From: an uncultured Eubacteriales bacterium
GTDB lineage: Bacteria > Bacillota > Clostridia > Peptostreptococcales > Anaerovoracaceae
NCBI GenBank assembly: GCA_900542565.1
Contig: UQOC01000003.1
Coordinates: 20,127 to 84,126, forward strand
DNA: 64,000 nucleotides
Reading direction: 5' to 3'
Of this stretch, positions 8,196 to 16,855 are shown in pieces. Positions within the stretch are counted from its first letter, which is position 1. Each line of letters starts with the position of its first letter. A model generated the notes under the pieces. That model made no database searches. It was not told the origin of the DNA and worked only from the letters and a program-made list of their open reading frames with translations. The position numbers and the translations under genes are program-made.

Positions 8196-9221
8196 ATGGC
8201 GATCAAAGTTGGTATCAGCGGGTTCGGACGGATAGCAAGAGTTGTGATCCGAGCCAGCATGGACATGCCCGAAATAGAGATAGCGGGCATAAATGTAAGG
8301 AATGCGGATCTTGAATATCTGGCTTATATGCTGAGATATGACACGACTTTTGGCAGGTTCCCAAAGAGCCTTGAGGTCTATGATAAGGGCCTTGTCATAG
8401 ACGGAAAGAAAGTTCCGGTGTACAGCTTTTCCGAAGCCATAAACATACCGTGGAAAGAATGTGGAGCCGAATACATAGTTGAAGCAACCGGAGCTTATGT
8501 CACCACTGAGAAAGCCATGGACCATATAAAAGCCGGAGCAAAGAAGGTTATAATCTCTGCACCGGCAAAAGATTCAGTAACGCCGACATTTGTATACGGC
8601 GTAAATCATGAAAACTATCAGGCAGACATGCCTGTGGTATCAAATGCTTCATGTACTACCAACTGCCTTGCACCTCTTGCCAAGGTCATAGAGGACAACT
8701 GGGGCATAAAAGAAGGCCTTATGTCTACCATACACTCTGCAACCGCAAAACAAAAGGTGGTTGACGCAAGATCGATGAAAGACTGGCGTACAGGCAGATG
8801 TGTGTTCGGCAATGTGATACCGTCAACCACAGGCGCAGCCAAAGCTGTAGGCCTCGTCATACCATCACTCAAAGGAAAGATGACAGGTATCTCATACAGG
8901 GTGCCTACCGCCGATGTATCTGTCGTAGATCTCAATGTGGTCCTGGAGAGGCCGGCATCATATGACGAGATCTGCGCAAAGGTAAAAGAAGCCTCTGAAA
9001 CTCATATGAAAGGCGTTATCGAATATGTTGACGACGAGGTTGTATCAGGCGATTTCGTAGGAGATCCATGCACTTCCATATTCGATTCGAGGGAGGGCAT
9101 ACAGCTCAACGACCATTTCTTCAAGTTTATCGCTTTCTATGACAACGAGTTCGGATATTCCAGCAAAGTCCTGGAACTTATAAAATATATGAACAAGGTT
9201 GATACAAACTCCTTAGCCTGA
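8196..9221 (+). CDS. gap: glyceraldehyde-3-phosphate dehydrogenase, type I
   Basis: Oxidises and phosphorylates glyceraldehyde 3-phosphate in glycolysis. The catalytic Cys is residue 153 in SNASCTTNCLAPL. The N-terminal dinucleotide fold (GISGFGRIAR), STTGAAKA and YDNEFGYSS near the end are all family hallmarks, and 341 residues is normal. One oddity: where NAD-specific enzymes have INDL, with an aspartate that contacts the adenine ribose, this protein reads INVRNADLEYLAYML. The acidic residue is lost, which in the GapB type goes with NADP use. First gene of gap-pgk-tpiA, with GGAGG 8 bases before the ATG. Confidence 0.97.
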   Translation: MAIKVGISGFGRIARVVIRASMDMPEIEIAGINVRNADLEYLAYMLRYDTTFGRFPKSLEVYDKGLVIDGKKVPVYSFSEAINIPWKECGAEYIVEATGAYVTTEKAMDHIKAGAKKVIISAPAKDSVTPTFVYGVNHENYQADMPVVSNASCTTNCLAPLAKVIEDNWGIKEGLMSTIHSATAKQKVVDARSMKDWRTGRCVFGNVIPSTTGAAKAVGLVIPSLKGKMTGISYRVPTADVSVVDLNVVLERPASYDEICAKVKEASETHMKGVIEYVDDEVVSGDFVGDPCTSIFDSREGIQLNDHFFKFIAFYDNEFGYSSKVLELIKYMNKVDTNSLA

Positions 9222-9239
9222 TGGCGGAAAGGATATAAA

Positions 9240-10424
9240 ATGAAAAAAACTGTAAGAGATATCGATGTAAAAGGCAGGAAGGTCATCGAAAGGTGCGATT
9301 TTAATGTTCCTATGGCCGACGGAAAGATAACCGACGATACCAGGATAACATCGTCACTGCCTACCATAAATTATCTGCTGGATCAGGGCGCTGCTGTGAT
9401 CCTCATGTCACATATGGGCAGGCCCAAAGGCAAAGCGGATATGAATTACACACTTAAACCTGTTGCAGACAGGCTGTCGGCACTGCTGGGCCGTCAGGTG
9501 ATGTTCATATCATCCCCGGATGTGGTGGACGACAGGGTAAAGGCTGCGGCTGCTGCACTCAAGCCGGGACAGGTAATGCTCCTTGAGAATGTTCGTTTCA
9601 GAAAAGAAGAAACAGACAACGATCCGGAGTTTGCAAAAGAATTGGCTTCCATGGCTGATATCTATGTCAATGACGCTTTTGGAACGGCTCACAGGGCTCA
9701 TGCCTCCACCGCAGGAATAGCTTCTTATCTTCCTTCGGTTTCGGGTTTCCTCATCGAAAAGGAGATCAGATTCCTGGGAGACGCTGTCAACGACCCGGCA
9801 AGGCCTTTTGTAGCCATAATGGGCGGAGCCAAGGTATCAGACAAGATACCTGTCATCGAAAATCTTCTTACGAAAGTTGATACCATCATGATCGGAGGAG
9901 GCATGGCCTATACATTTTTCAAGGCCATGGGCCTTGAAATAGGGACATCGATCCTCGATGAAGAAAGCATAGGACTGGCCGGGGATCTTCTGGAAAAAGC
10001 CGAAAAGTCCGGAGTAAAAATGCTACTTCCGGCAGATGTGGTGTGTGCCGGTGAGTTCAGCAACGATGCGCCTGCACGCATATGCAGCCGTGAAGATATA
10101 CCGGCTGATATGATGGGCATGGATATAGGGCCTGAGACAGTCAGGATATATTCCGCAGAGATAGAGAAAGCTTCAACAGTTGTATGGAACGGACCTATGG
10201 GCGTATTTGAAATGGAAAACTTCGCCAGGGGCACGCGCAGTATAGCAGAAGCTCTGAGCCGCTGCAGCGGTGTAACGATAATAGGCGGAGGTGATTCGGC
10301 GGCAGCCGTAGAGCATTTCGGGCTTGCCGGTAAGATGACCCACATATCCACCGGAGGAGGAGCTTCCCTTGAATTCCTGGAAGGTAAAGAACTTCCTGGA
10401 GTGGCCGTCCTTGAAGATAAATAA
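9240..10424 (+). CDS. pgk: phosphoglycerate kinase
   Basis: Transfers phosphate from 1,3-bisphosphoglycerate to ADP in glycolysis. The substrate-binding loop [11 protein letters not shown], the HMGRPKG motif, [10 protein letters not shown] and the nucleotide-binding [13 protein letters not shown] near the C terminus are all present. Its 394 residues match the bacterial monomer. It lies 18 bases after gap in the same operon. Confidence 0.98.
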   Translation: MKKTVRDIDVKGRKVIERCDFNVPMADGKITDDTRITSSLPTINYLLDQGAAVILMSHMGRPKGKADMNYTLKPVADRLSALLGRQVMFISSPDVVDDRVKAAAAALKPGQVMLLENVRFRKEETDNDPEFAKELASMADIYVNDAFGTAHRAHASTAGIASYLPSVSGFLIEKEIRFLGDAVNDPARPFVAIMGGAKVSDKIPVIENLLTKVDTIMIGGGMAYTFFKAMGLEIGTSILDEESIGLAGDLLEKAEKSGVKMLLPADVVCAGEFSNDAPARICSREDIPADMMGMDIGPETVRIYSAEIEKASTVVWNGPMGVFEMENFARGTRSIAEALSRCSGVTIIGGGDSAAAVEHFGLAGKMTHISTGGGASLEFLEGKELPGVAVLEDK

Positions 10425-10457
10425 AAACCACTGCAAGTATAAACAGGAGATGTTAAA

Positions 10458-11204
10458 ATGAGGATCCCGTTCATAGCAGGAAACTGGAAAATGTACAAGA
10501 ATATAAAAGAGGCCGTGGAATTTGCAGCCATATTTGCTCCTTTATACCACGATACAGATGTGAGGACGGCGATATTTGCGCCTTTTCCCCAGCTTGGGCC
10601 TCTGGCGGATGCTTTCAGGGGGACCGGCATAGGCGTGGGAGCGCAGAATGTCCACTTTGAGGAAGAAGGCGCCTTCACGGGAGAAGTGTCTGTACCCATG
10701 TTGAAAGAACTTGGAGTTGACTACTGTCTGGTTGGACATTCTGAAAGACGCCAGTATTTTGGAGAAACCGATGAAACTGTCAACAAAAAGCTGAAGGCCC
10801 TGCTGAAAGGCGATATATTGCCGCTGCTGTGCGTTGGAGAGGATCTGGCCCAGCGTGATGCAGGAGACGAAGAAAAAGTAGTATCAGGGCAGATAATCAA
10901 AGCCTTTGAAGGTATAAGCGCGGCTCAGGCCGAAAATATCACCGTAGCCTATGAACCCATATGGGCAATAGGCACCGGAAGGACTGCCAGCCCAAAGCAG
11001 GCGGAGGACATGTGTGCATGCATCAGGAAAACGCTGACAGAAATATATGATGAAGAAACGGCTGACATGATCATAATCCAATATGGCGGGAGCGTTAAGC
11101 CTGAAAATATATCCGATATCATGAACATGCCGGAGATAGACGGTGCATTGGTGGGCGGAGCAAGCCTCGATCCGCTAAAATTTAACGAAATAGTCAACTT
11201 TTGA
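10458..11204 (+). CDS. tpiA: triose-phosphate isomerase
   Basis: Interconverts dihydroxyacetone phosphate and glyceraldehyde 3-phosphate. The start MRIPFIAGNWKMYKN, the catalytic histidine in LVGHSERRQYFGE, the catalytic glutamate in VAYEPIWAIGTGR and the phosphate loop YGGSVKPEN are present. It has the normal length, 248 residues. It closes the gap-pgk-tpiA set. The gpm and eno genes that often follow in clostridia are absent here, and secG comes next from its own promoter. Confidence 0.98.
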   Translation: MRIPFIAGNWKMYKNIKEAVEFAAIFAPLYHDTDVRTAIFAPFPQLGPLADAFRGTGIGVGAQNVHFEEEGAFTGEVSVPMLKELGVDYCLVGHSERRQYFGETDETVNKKLKALLKGDILPLLCVGEDLAQRDAGDEEKVVSGQIIKAFEGISAAQAENITVAYEPIWAIGTGRTASPKQAEDMCACIRKTLTEIYDEETADMIIIQYGGSVKPENISDIMNMPEIDGALVGGASLDPLKFNEIVNF

Positions 11205-11205
11205 C

Positions 11206-11235
11206 TTGATTTGATAAGTATTGATATGATATAAT
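11206..11235 (+). promoter_or_regulatory. probable promoter of secG
   Basis: TTGATT (11206-11211), an 18-bp spacer and TATAAT (11230-11235), with TGA before the -10 box (extended -10). It begins right after the tpiA stop and lies 30 bases before secG. Confidence 0.6.
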
Positions 11236-11264
11236 TACCAAGTTAAAATGTTAGGAGGATCGAG

Positions 11265-11495
11265 ATGAGAATTTTTTTGATGATTTTGCTCGCAATTTCC
11301 AGCATTATATTGATAGCAAGCGTTCTGCTCCAGTCAGGAAACAGTTCCGGACTGTCCGGTTCCATCGCCGGAGGAGCTGAACAGCTTTTCGGAAAGAAAA
11401 AGAGCAAAGGGTATGAAGCTATTTTAGCCAAAGTGACTTCCGTAGCGGCTGTACTGTTTGTCGTTCTGGCTGTTGTTTTGGTTATGATGGAATAG
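11265..11495 (+). CDS. secG: preprotein translocase subunit SecG
   Basis: A small subunit of the SecYEG protein-export channel, 76 residues with two membrane helices (about residues 2-20 and 52-73). They are joined by a glycine-rich loop with the family signature LLQSGNSSGLSGSIAGGAEQ, then FGKKKSKG. Placement after tpiA is common in Bacillota. It has a good AGGAGG site. Confidence 0.95.
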   Translation: MRIFLMILLAISSIILIASVLLQSGNSSGLSGSIAGGAEQLFGKKKSKGYEAILAKVTSVAAVLFVVLAVVLVMME

Positions 11496-11539
11496 ATTGA
11501 ACTGTCATCAGTCGAACTAATAATTTATATTTTGATGGG

Positions 11540-11567
11540 AATAAGAGGTACAGAGTGCCTCTTATTC
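11540..11567 (+). terminator. stem-loop between secG and hppA
   Basis: A perfect 10-bp stem (11540-11549 with 11558-11567), 8-base loop, no T tract after it. It could attenuate or protect transcript ends; a full terminator is uncertain. Confidence 0.4.
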
Positions 11568-11598
11568 GGCATTAAATGTCAGTAGGAGGTATGCAATA

Positions 11599-13611
11599 AT
11601 GGACATTTTTACTGTATGCGCGGCCCTGGTAGGTCTCGTCGTGGCATTCTGCCTGGCGGCATGGATCACCAAGGCCCCGGAAGGTACAGAGAGAATGAAG
11701 GAAATTGCCGGCTACATCAGAGAAGGAGCCATGGCTTTCCTCAAGAGAGAATACAAGACGATGGCCATAGTTATCGTTGTAATGTTCCTCTTGATAGGTT
11801 TCGGCCTTCAGAGCTGGATAACCGCCGTATTATATGTATTCGGAGCGCTGCTCTCGGTACTGGCGGGATTCTTTGGCATGAAGGTTGCTACCAACGGTAA
11901 TGTCAGGACTGCCAACGCAGCGATGGAATCAGGCATGAACAAGGCTCTCAAGATCGCTTTCAGGAGCGGCGCCGTAATGGGTCTTTGCGTATCAGGCCTT
12001 GGACTGTTCGGCCTGGGCGTTGTAATGGTCGTGCTTGACCTTGCCACCGTGATGGAATGTGTTACCGGATTTGGACTGGGAGCTTCCTCAATGGCTCTGT
12101 TCGGAAGAGTAGGAGGCGGCATCTACACCAAGGCTGCCGATGTGGGAGCAGACCTTGTAGGTAAGGTAGAAGCCGGCATCCCTGAGGACGACCCGAGAAA
12201 CCCTGCAGTTATCGCCGACAATGTGGGAGATAATGTAGGAGATGTTGCCGGTATGGGTTCTGACCTGTTCGAGTCATATGTAGGTTCCATAATCTCAGCA
12301 GTAACTCTGGCTGCCGTAGCCGTAAGAGAGTCAACTGAGCTGTCAACTTTCAGCGAAAGCACCGCAGCCATCTTCCCTCTCATCATATCAGCAGTGGGAA
12401 TACTGGCGTCGGTCATCGGCATCCTTTTTGTAAGAGGAAAAGAAGGCGGCAACCCTGCAAACGCCCTTAACATGGGTACTTATATCAGCGGTATCATCGT
12501 TATCGTTGCTACGGTGTTCCTTTCAAAGAACATGCTTGGCGACTACACTTATGCCGCAGCCATAATTGCCGGTCTGATCGTCGGTATCGCAATAGGAAAG
12601 ATCACAGAAGTCTACACTTCATCAGATTATAAATCAGTTAAGAAGATAGCTGAGCAGTCCCAGACAGGAGCTGCCACTACCATCATAAGCGGTCTTGGAG
12701 TAGGTATGATGTCAACTCTCTGGCCTATCATCCTCATCTGCGTAGGTGTATTTGTAGCTTACCAGTTTGCAGGATTGTACGGGATCGCCCTTTCAGCAGT
12801 GGGAATGCTGTCAACTACCGGTATGACAGTTGCTGTTGATGCTTACGGCCCTGTTTCTGACAATGCCGGCGGTATTGCCGAAATGTCGGAACTTCCTGAA
12901 GATGTAAGAGAGATCACGGACAAGCTGGACGCTGTAGGAAACACTACCGCAGCCATAGGTAAAGGGTTTGCCATCGGTTCGGCTGCTCTGACTGCTCTGG
13001 CCCTGTTCGCATCATATGCTTCAGTGACCGAGCTTGAGCTCATAAGCCTGCTTGACCCTATCGTTATCATCGGACTGTTCATCGGAGCAATGCTTCCGTT
13101 CCTCTTCTCAGCCATGACAATGAATTCCGTTGGAAAGGCTGCCAACCAGATGATCGAAGAAGTAAGGAGACAGTTCAGATCCGACAAGGGTATCATGGAA
13201 GGCACTTCCAAACCTGATTATGCCAACTGCGTTGATATTTCCACCAAGGCAGCCCTGACCGAGATGATCCTGCCGGGCCTGATGGCTATAATCGCCCCTC
13301 TGGCCGTAGGTATCGTCCTCGGAACAGCAGCTCTGGGCGGAATGCTGGCAGGAGCCCTGTCATCCGGCGTGCTGCTGGCCATAATGATGGCCAATGCCGG
13401 CGGAGCATGGGACAATGCCAAGAAGTATATTGAAGAAGGAAATTACGGCGGAAAAGGTTCAGAGCCTCATAAGGCTGCCGTAGTAGGAGACACTGTAGGA
13501 GATCCGTTCAAGGATACTTCCGGCCCTTCGATCAATATCCTCATAAAACTGATGACCATCGTAGCAGTAGTATTTGCGCCTCTGTTCGTATCAATAGGCG
13601 GACTGCTGTAG
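11599..13611 (+). CDS. hppA: K+-dependent membrane-bound pyrophosphatase
   Basis: An integral membrane ion pump of 670 residues and about 16 helices that couples hydrolysis of pyrophosphate to export of H+ or Na+. The pyrophosphate site is visible as [29 protein letters not shown] and near the end as [15 protein letters not shown]. The signature [10 protein letters not shown] carries alanine, not lysine, after GNTT, which marks the K+-dependent subfamily. Whether it pumps Na+ or H+ cannot be settled by eye. It saves energy in anaerobes by recovering pyrophosphate from biosynthesis. Own ribosome site GGAGG; followed by a GC-rich terminator. Confidence 0.96.
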   Translation: MDIFTVCAALVGLVVAFCLAAWITKAPEGTERMKEIAGYIREGAMAFLKREYKTMAIVIVVMFLLIGFGLQSWITAVLYVFGALLSVLAGFFGMKVATNGNVRTANAAMESGMNKALKIAFRSGAVMGLCVSGLGLFGLGVVMVVLDLATVMECVTGFGLGASSMALFGRVGGGIYTKAADVGADLVGKVEAGIPEDDPRNPAVIADNVGDNVGDVAGMGSDLFESYVGSIISAVTLAAVAVRESTELSTFSESTAAIFPLIISAVGILASVIGILFVRGKEGGNPANALNMGTYISGIIVIVATVFLSKNMLGDYTYAAAIIAGLIVGIAIGKITEVYTSSDYKSVKKIAEQSQTGAATTIISGLGVGMMSTLWPIILICVGVFVAYQFAGLYGIALSAVGMLSTTGMTVAVDAYGPVSDNAGGIAEMSELPEDVREITDKLDAVGNTTAAIGKGFAIGSAALTALALFASYASVTELELISLLDPIVIIGLFIGAMLPFLFSAMTMNSVGKAANQMIEEVRRQFRSDKGIMEGTSKPDYANCVDISTKAALTEMILPGLMAIIAPLAVGIVLGTAALGGMLAGALSSGVLLAIMMANAGGAWDNAKKYIEEGNYGGKGSEPHKAAVVGDTVGDPFKDTSGPSINILIKLMTIVAVVFAPLFVSIGGLL

Positions 13612-13629
13612 TATAAAAGTAACAAGAAT

Positions 13630-13660
13630 ACGCCCCCTGATCTCAGGGGGCGTTTGTCGT
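13630..13660 (+). terminator. terminator after hppA
   Basis: An 11-bp GC-rich inverted repeat (13630-13640 with 13643-13653) is followed by TTTGTCG. The inner pairs must open to form a loop. It stands between hppA and the convergent crotonase gene. Confidence 0.75.
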
Positions 13661-13696
13661 GCTTATGTACATGCAGCGGTTAAACGAAGCCTGCTG

Positions 13697-14473
13697 CTAT
13701 TTATTCTTAAACTGGGCAGGTCTCTTTTCAAGGAAAGCCTGCATGCCTTCTTTCTGGTCTTCGGTGCCGAAGCAGCCTCCGAAGGCTTCTGCCTCAAGGG
13801 CACAGCCGGAGAACATATCAAGATGATATCCCTTGTTGATACATGTCTTTGCCATTCCTACGGCTATAGGAGCCTTTGAAGCGATCTTTCCGGCGATCTC
13901 TTCACATACAGGCATCAGGTCTTCAGGCTCGGTAACTTTTTCTACCAGCCCGATCCGAAGAGCTTCCGCTGCATTTATGGTATCGGCTGTAAGTATGAGC
14001 ATTTTTGCCATTCCTTTGCCCACCAGCTTGGAAAGTCTCTGAGTACCGCCAAAGCCAGGGGTTATACCAAGACCGACTTCAGGCTGGCCGAATTTGGCCT
14101 TGGAAGAAGCGATACGGAAATCGCAGGCCATAGCCAGCTCGCATCCGCCGCCCAGAGCGAAGCCGTTGACTGCAGCGATGATGGGTTTTTCCATCTTTTC
14201 CATGAAATTCATTACCTTGTGACCGTAAGCTCCGAACTGACGGCCTTCAGCAACGGTGAGGGTGCTCATCTGTCCGATATCTGCTCCTGCCACAAAAGAG
14301 CGTCCTTCGCCGGTCAGTATCACAACTCTGACATTTTCATCGGCATCTATCTGGTTGAACACATCAAACAGCTCCTCAAGAACAGTCTTGTTGAGGGCAT
14401 TCAAGGTTTCAGGCCGGTTTATAGTCACATAGCCTATGGAATTTTTGACTTCGTACTTGATCGTCTGATACAT
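13697..14473 (-). CDS. crt: enoyl-CoA hydratase / crotonase family
   Basis: A hexameric crotonase-fold enzyme that adds water to 2-enoyl-CoA; in clostridia it usually acts as 3-hydroxybutyryl-CoA dehydratase in butyrate formation. The oxyanion-hole motif GADIGQM near residue 63, the first catalytic glutamate in GFALGGGCELAMACD and the second in FGQPEVGLGITPGFGGTQRL are intact. Length (258) is standard. It stands alone here, with no thl, hbd or bcd beside it. A 17-bp-spaced sigma-A promoter lies just upstream on the minus strand. Use in another acyl-CoA pathway is possible. Confidence 0.93.
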   Translation of the reverse strand: MYQTIKYEVKNSIGYVTINRPETLNALNKTVLEELFDVFNQIDADENVRVVILTGEGRSFVAGADIGQMSTLTVAEGRQFGAYGHKVMNFMEKMEKPIIAAVNGFALGGGCELAMACDFRIASSKAKFGQPEVGLGITPGFGGTQRLSKLVGKGMAKMLILTADTINAAEALRIGLVEKVTEPEDLMPVCEEIAGKIASKAPIAVGMAKTCINKGYHLDMFSGCALEAEAFGGCFGTEDQKEGMQAFLEKRPAQFKNK

Positions 14474-14512
14474 AAACGGACATCCTTTCTTATAGAAAAT
14501 CTTAATATAGAA

Positions 14513-14541
14513 ATTATATCACCAATCAGGGATTAAATCAA
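14513..14541 (-). promoter_or_regulatory. sigma-A promoter of the crotonase gene
   Basis: On the minus strand, TTGATT (14541-14536), a 17-bp spacer and TATAAT (14518-14513), 40 bases before the ATG. Confidence 0.8.
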
Positions 14542-14592
14542 TCTAAGATGTTATAAAATTAACAATAAATTTCAAAAAAGTAATGCCTGAGG

Positions 14593-14621
14593 TTGTCAAA
14601 AAGCAGAAATATTGTTATAAT
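14593..14621 (+). promoter_or_regulatory. sigma-A promoter of the DUF975 gene
   Basis: TTGTCA (14593-14598), a 17-bp spacer and a perfect TATAAT (14616-14621), 49 bases before the chosen ATG at 14670. It supports that start over the in-frame ATG at 14583, which would lie upstream of the transcript. Confidence 0.85.
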
Positions 14622-14669
14622 TACACTATCGCATTCAGATATGGATCAAAATATAAGGAGAAGCAATTG

Positions 14670-15440
14670 ATGAATAATGTTATCATTTATGAACCGGCAT
14701 CCAAGCTGAGGGAGATAGCCAGAGAAGCCCTTAGAGGAAAATGGGCCGCCATGTTTGCAGGAATGCTGATTTACTATCTGTTTTCTACAGTGATGGAAAA
14801 TGTGCTGGATTATTTCTTTTCTATCGTGAGATATATTCCTCTGGTTGAAGGATATGGATACTATTTTCAGATCAATTATGCCAGCATGTTATATCAGATA
14901 CTGGTGTACGGACCTCTGTCATACGGGCTTGCCATGTTCCTGATGACATGTTTTAGAGAGAAAAATGTAAATTACGGGCTGACTCTCGAAGGTTTCGGCG
15001 TTTTCTGGAAAACCTTAGTGCTGTATCTTTTATACACGATAAAGGTATGGCTCTGGTCTCTGCTCTTTGTAGTTCCGGGTATCATAGCCACATTCAGGTA
15101 TGCTCAGTGCTTCTATCTCCAGGTGGATCATCCTGACTGGGGTGCAAGCCAGTGCATCCGTGAAAGTTCAAGGCTGATGAGAGGAAACAAATGGAAACTT
15201 TTCTGTGTGCAGTTATCCTTCATAGGATGGATGATACTGGCATCAATACCTGTTACCATAGTTGATTCTCTTGAGATATATAATTTTACTTATGTGATAC
15301 TCTCTATAATAGTCGGCCTGCCTGGCCTTCTGGTCATGATGTATGAAGAAATGACCTGTGTAGGGTTCTATGAGATACTTGCAGGAAATCTTGTGGTGGT
15401 GAGAACAGAGGAAACGCGCTACGAAAGGCCGCTCCGCTGA
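14670..15440 (+). CDS. DUF975 family integral membrane protein
   Basis: A 256-residue membrane protein of the DUF975 family common in Bacillota, function unknown. It opens with the family-like SKLREIAREALRGKW and has about five to six hydrophobic segments. The motif VPGIIATFRYAQCFYLQVDHP is followed by ASQCIRESSRLMRGNKWKLF, the most conserved part of the family. The start at 14670 is chosen because AAGGAG lies 9 bases upstream and the promoter at 14593 lies inside the longer open frame. No operon partner is evident. Confidence 0.88.
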   Translation: MNNVIIYEPASKLREIAREALRGKWAAMFAGMLIYYLFSTVMENVLDYFFSIVRYIPLVEGYGYYFQINYASMLYQILVYGPLSYGLAMFLMTCFREKNVNYGLTLEGFGVFWKTLVLYLLYTIKVWLWSLLFVVPGIIATFRYAQCFYLQVDHPDWGASQCIRESSRLMRGNKWKLFCVQLSFIGWMILASIPVTIVDSLEIYNFTYVILSIIVGLPGLLVMMYEEMTCVGFYEILAGNLVVVRTEETRYERPLR

Positions 15441-15480
15441 TCTGCCGGAATACCGGCGCTGTATGATACAGAACAACATT

Positions 15481-15523
15481 TACCTCCTTGGCATAATATA
15501 AAATATATTGTGTTGAGGAGGTA
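15481..15523 (+). promoter_or_regulatory. stem masking the ribosome site of the PRK06851-like gene
   Basis: TACCTCCT (15481-15488) is the exact complement of AGGAGGTA (15516-15523), the ribosome site of the gene starting with TTG at 15529. An A/T-only-rich loop of 27 bases separates the arms. In RNA this would hide the ribosome site and could control translation. The pairing is seen; the role is inferred. Confidence 0.45.
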
Positions 15524-15528
15524 TAGTT

Positions 15529-16647
15529 TTGTCTGAAGAAAGACATTATTTTCCGGGGAACAATACTCCGCTGGGATTTTTTTCCTACTACGGACATATT
15601 CTCGGACAGCGGGAAGCCAACAGGATAATATGTATCAAAGGCGGACCCGGAACAGGCAAGTCAACTTTTATACGGAAGATAGCCGGCCACTTTGCTGCAA
15701 AAGGCGAGCCCATAGATTATCTTCATTGTTCGGCAGATGAAAATTCTCTCGACGGGATCGTGCTTAAAGATAAAAAAGTAGCCATAATAGACGGTACGAG
15801 TCCCCATATGACTGATCCGGTAACTCCCGGAGCTGTGGATAAGATCATCAATCTGGGAGAATTTTGGAATGAAGACGCCATAGCGGCAAATAAAGATACG
15901 ATAATCGACCTTAATGAGGAATGTTCAAGATGGTACAGGATAGCGTATAATTATCTCAATGCGGCAAAGAGCGTATACAGGAATCTGGAGGAAATATACA
16001 ACAGCTGTGCAGAAGACAGCGAGATATATAAGCTGGTAGCGGGGATAATTGACCGAGTATACACAGATTCGGAAATTTCCATAATGGCAGGCAGAAAGAA
16101 AAAGTTTTTTGCAAGCGCCATAACGGGAGAGGGCGTCGTGCATCATATCCCATCCCTGTTAACTGATATGAAACAGATATATCTTATCAATTCGCCGGTG
16201 GGTTATCCAAACAGCAGTTTCATGGAGATCATCGCAGAAGGAGCAATTTACCGAGGTATGGACATAGAAGCGTTTTACTGTTCCATGTGTCCGGGAGAAA
16301 AGATGGAACATCTGCTGATACCTCAAATTGGAGCAGCTTTCGTCACCCTCAACAGGTATCACGATATGGAACCATGGGAGATAGCCGGCGGCGATGAGAG
16401 CAAACAGGAGATCATCCTCCTTGATATGAACGATCACATGAACAAATCCCTTCTTGAAAAAGACGCTGATCTCATAAGATCTCTCAATGAGGAATATGAC
16501 ATACTTTTGAACAAGACAGTAAAGAACCTGGATAAAGCCAGGCAGACCCATATGAAGGTCGAGAGCATGTATGTGCCGAACATGAACTTCACACAGATCA
16601 GCAATCTTGCAGAGCAGGTAGAAGAAGAGCTGGAAAAGATAGGCTGA
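15529..16647 (+). CDS. P-loop NTPase, PRK06851-like
   Basis: A 372-residue cytoplasmic protein resembling the PRK06851 group of putative ATPases/nucleotide kinases found in spore-forming and related Bacillota. The Walker A loop is GGPGTGKSTFIRK at about residue 38. A second half, with LINSPVGYPNSSFMEII, looks like a degenerate repeat of the first, as in that group. The start is a TTG, chosen because AGGAGG lies 7 bases before it and MSEERHYFPGNNTPLGFFSYY matches the expected N terminus. The C terminus is coiled-coil-like (NLAEQVEEELEKIG). The function is not known. Confidence 0.8.
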   Translation: MSEERHYFPGNNTPLGFFSYYGHILGQREANRIICIKGGPGTGKSTFIRKIAGHFAAKGEPIDYLHCSADENSLDGIVLKDKKVAIIDGTSPHMTDPVTPGAVDKIINLGEFWNEDAIAANKDTIIDLNEECSRWYRIAYNYLNAAKSVYRNLEEIYNSCAEDSEIYKLVAGIIDRVYTDSEISIMAGRKKKFFASAITGEGVVHHIPSLLTDMKQIYLINSPVGYPNSSFMEIIAEGAIYRGMDIEAFYCSMCPGEKMEHLLIPQIGAAFVTLNRYHDMEPWEIAGGDESKQEIILLDMNDHMNKSLLEKDADLIRSLNEEYDILLNKTVKNLDKARQTHMKVESMYVPNMNFTQISNLAEQVEEELEKIG

Positions 16648-16654
16648 ACAGAAA

Positions 16655-16707
16655 ACATAAAAAACAGATATGGGCGCATATGATCAGCCTGTATCTGTTT
16701 TTTATGT
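16655..16707 (+). terminator. terminator after the P-loop gene
   Basis: A perfect 16-bp stem (16655-16670 with 16692-16707) with six consecutive T's in its descending arm. It separates the P-loop gene from the MurE-like operon. Confidence 0.8.
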
Positions 16708-16749
16708 AAAACATCCAAATGATCGGGCGCCGAATCTGGCATGTTGCGG

Positions 16750-16779
16750 TTGTATTATTTTGCAGGAATATGATATAAT
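16750..16779 (+). promoter_or_regulatory. probable sigma-A promoter of the MurE-like/activator operon
   Basis: TATAAT (16774-16779) preceded by TGA (extended -10) and a weak TTGTAT (16750-16755) at 18 bp. It implies that the activator is made by the housekeeping polymerase while its target operon uses sigma-54. Confidence 0.6.
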
Positions 16780-16855
16780 CTACAATGACGGCATCCGGCA
16801 GGAGGAACATCTCTGCCCGCCGGTAAAATCATTTGCCCGGAAAAGAGGATTTCTG

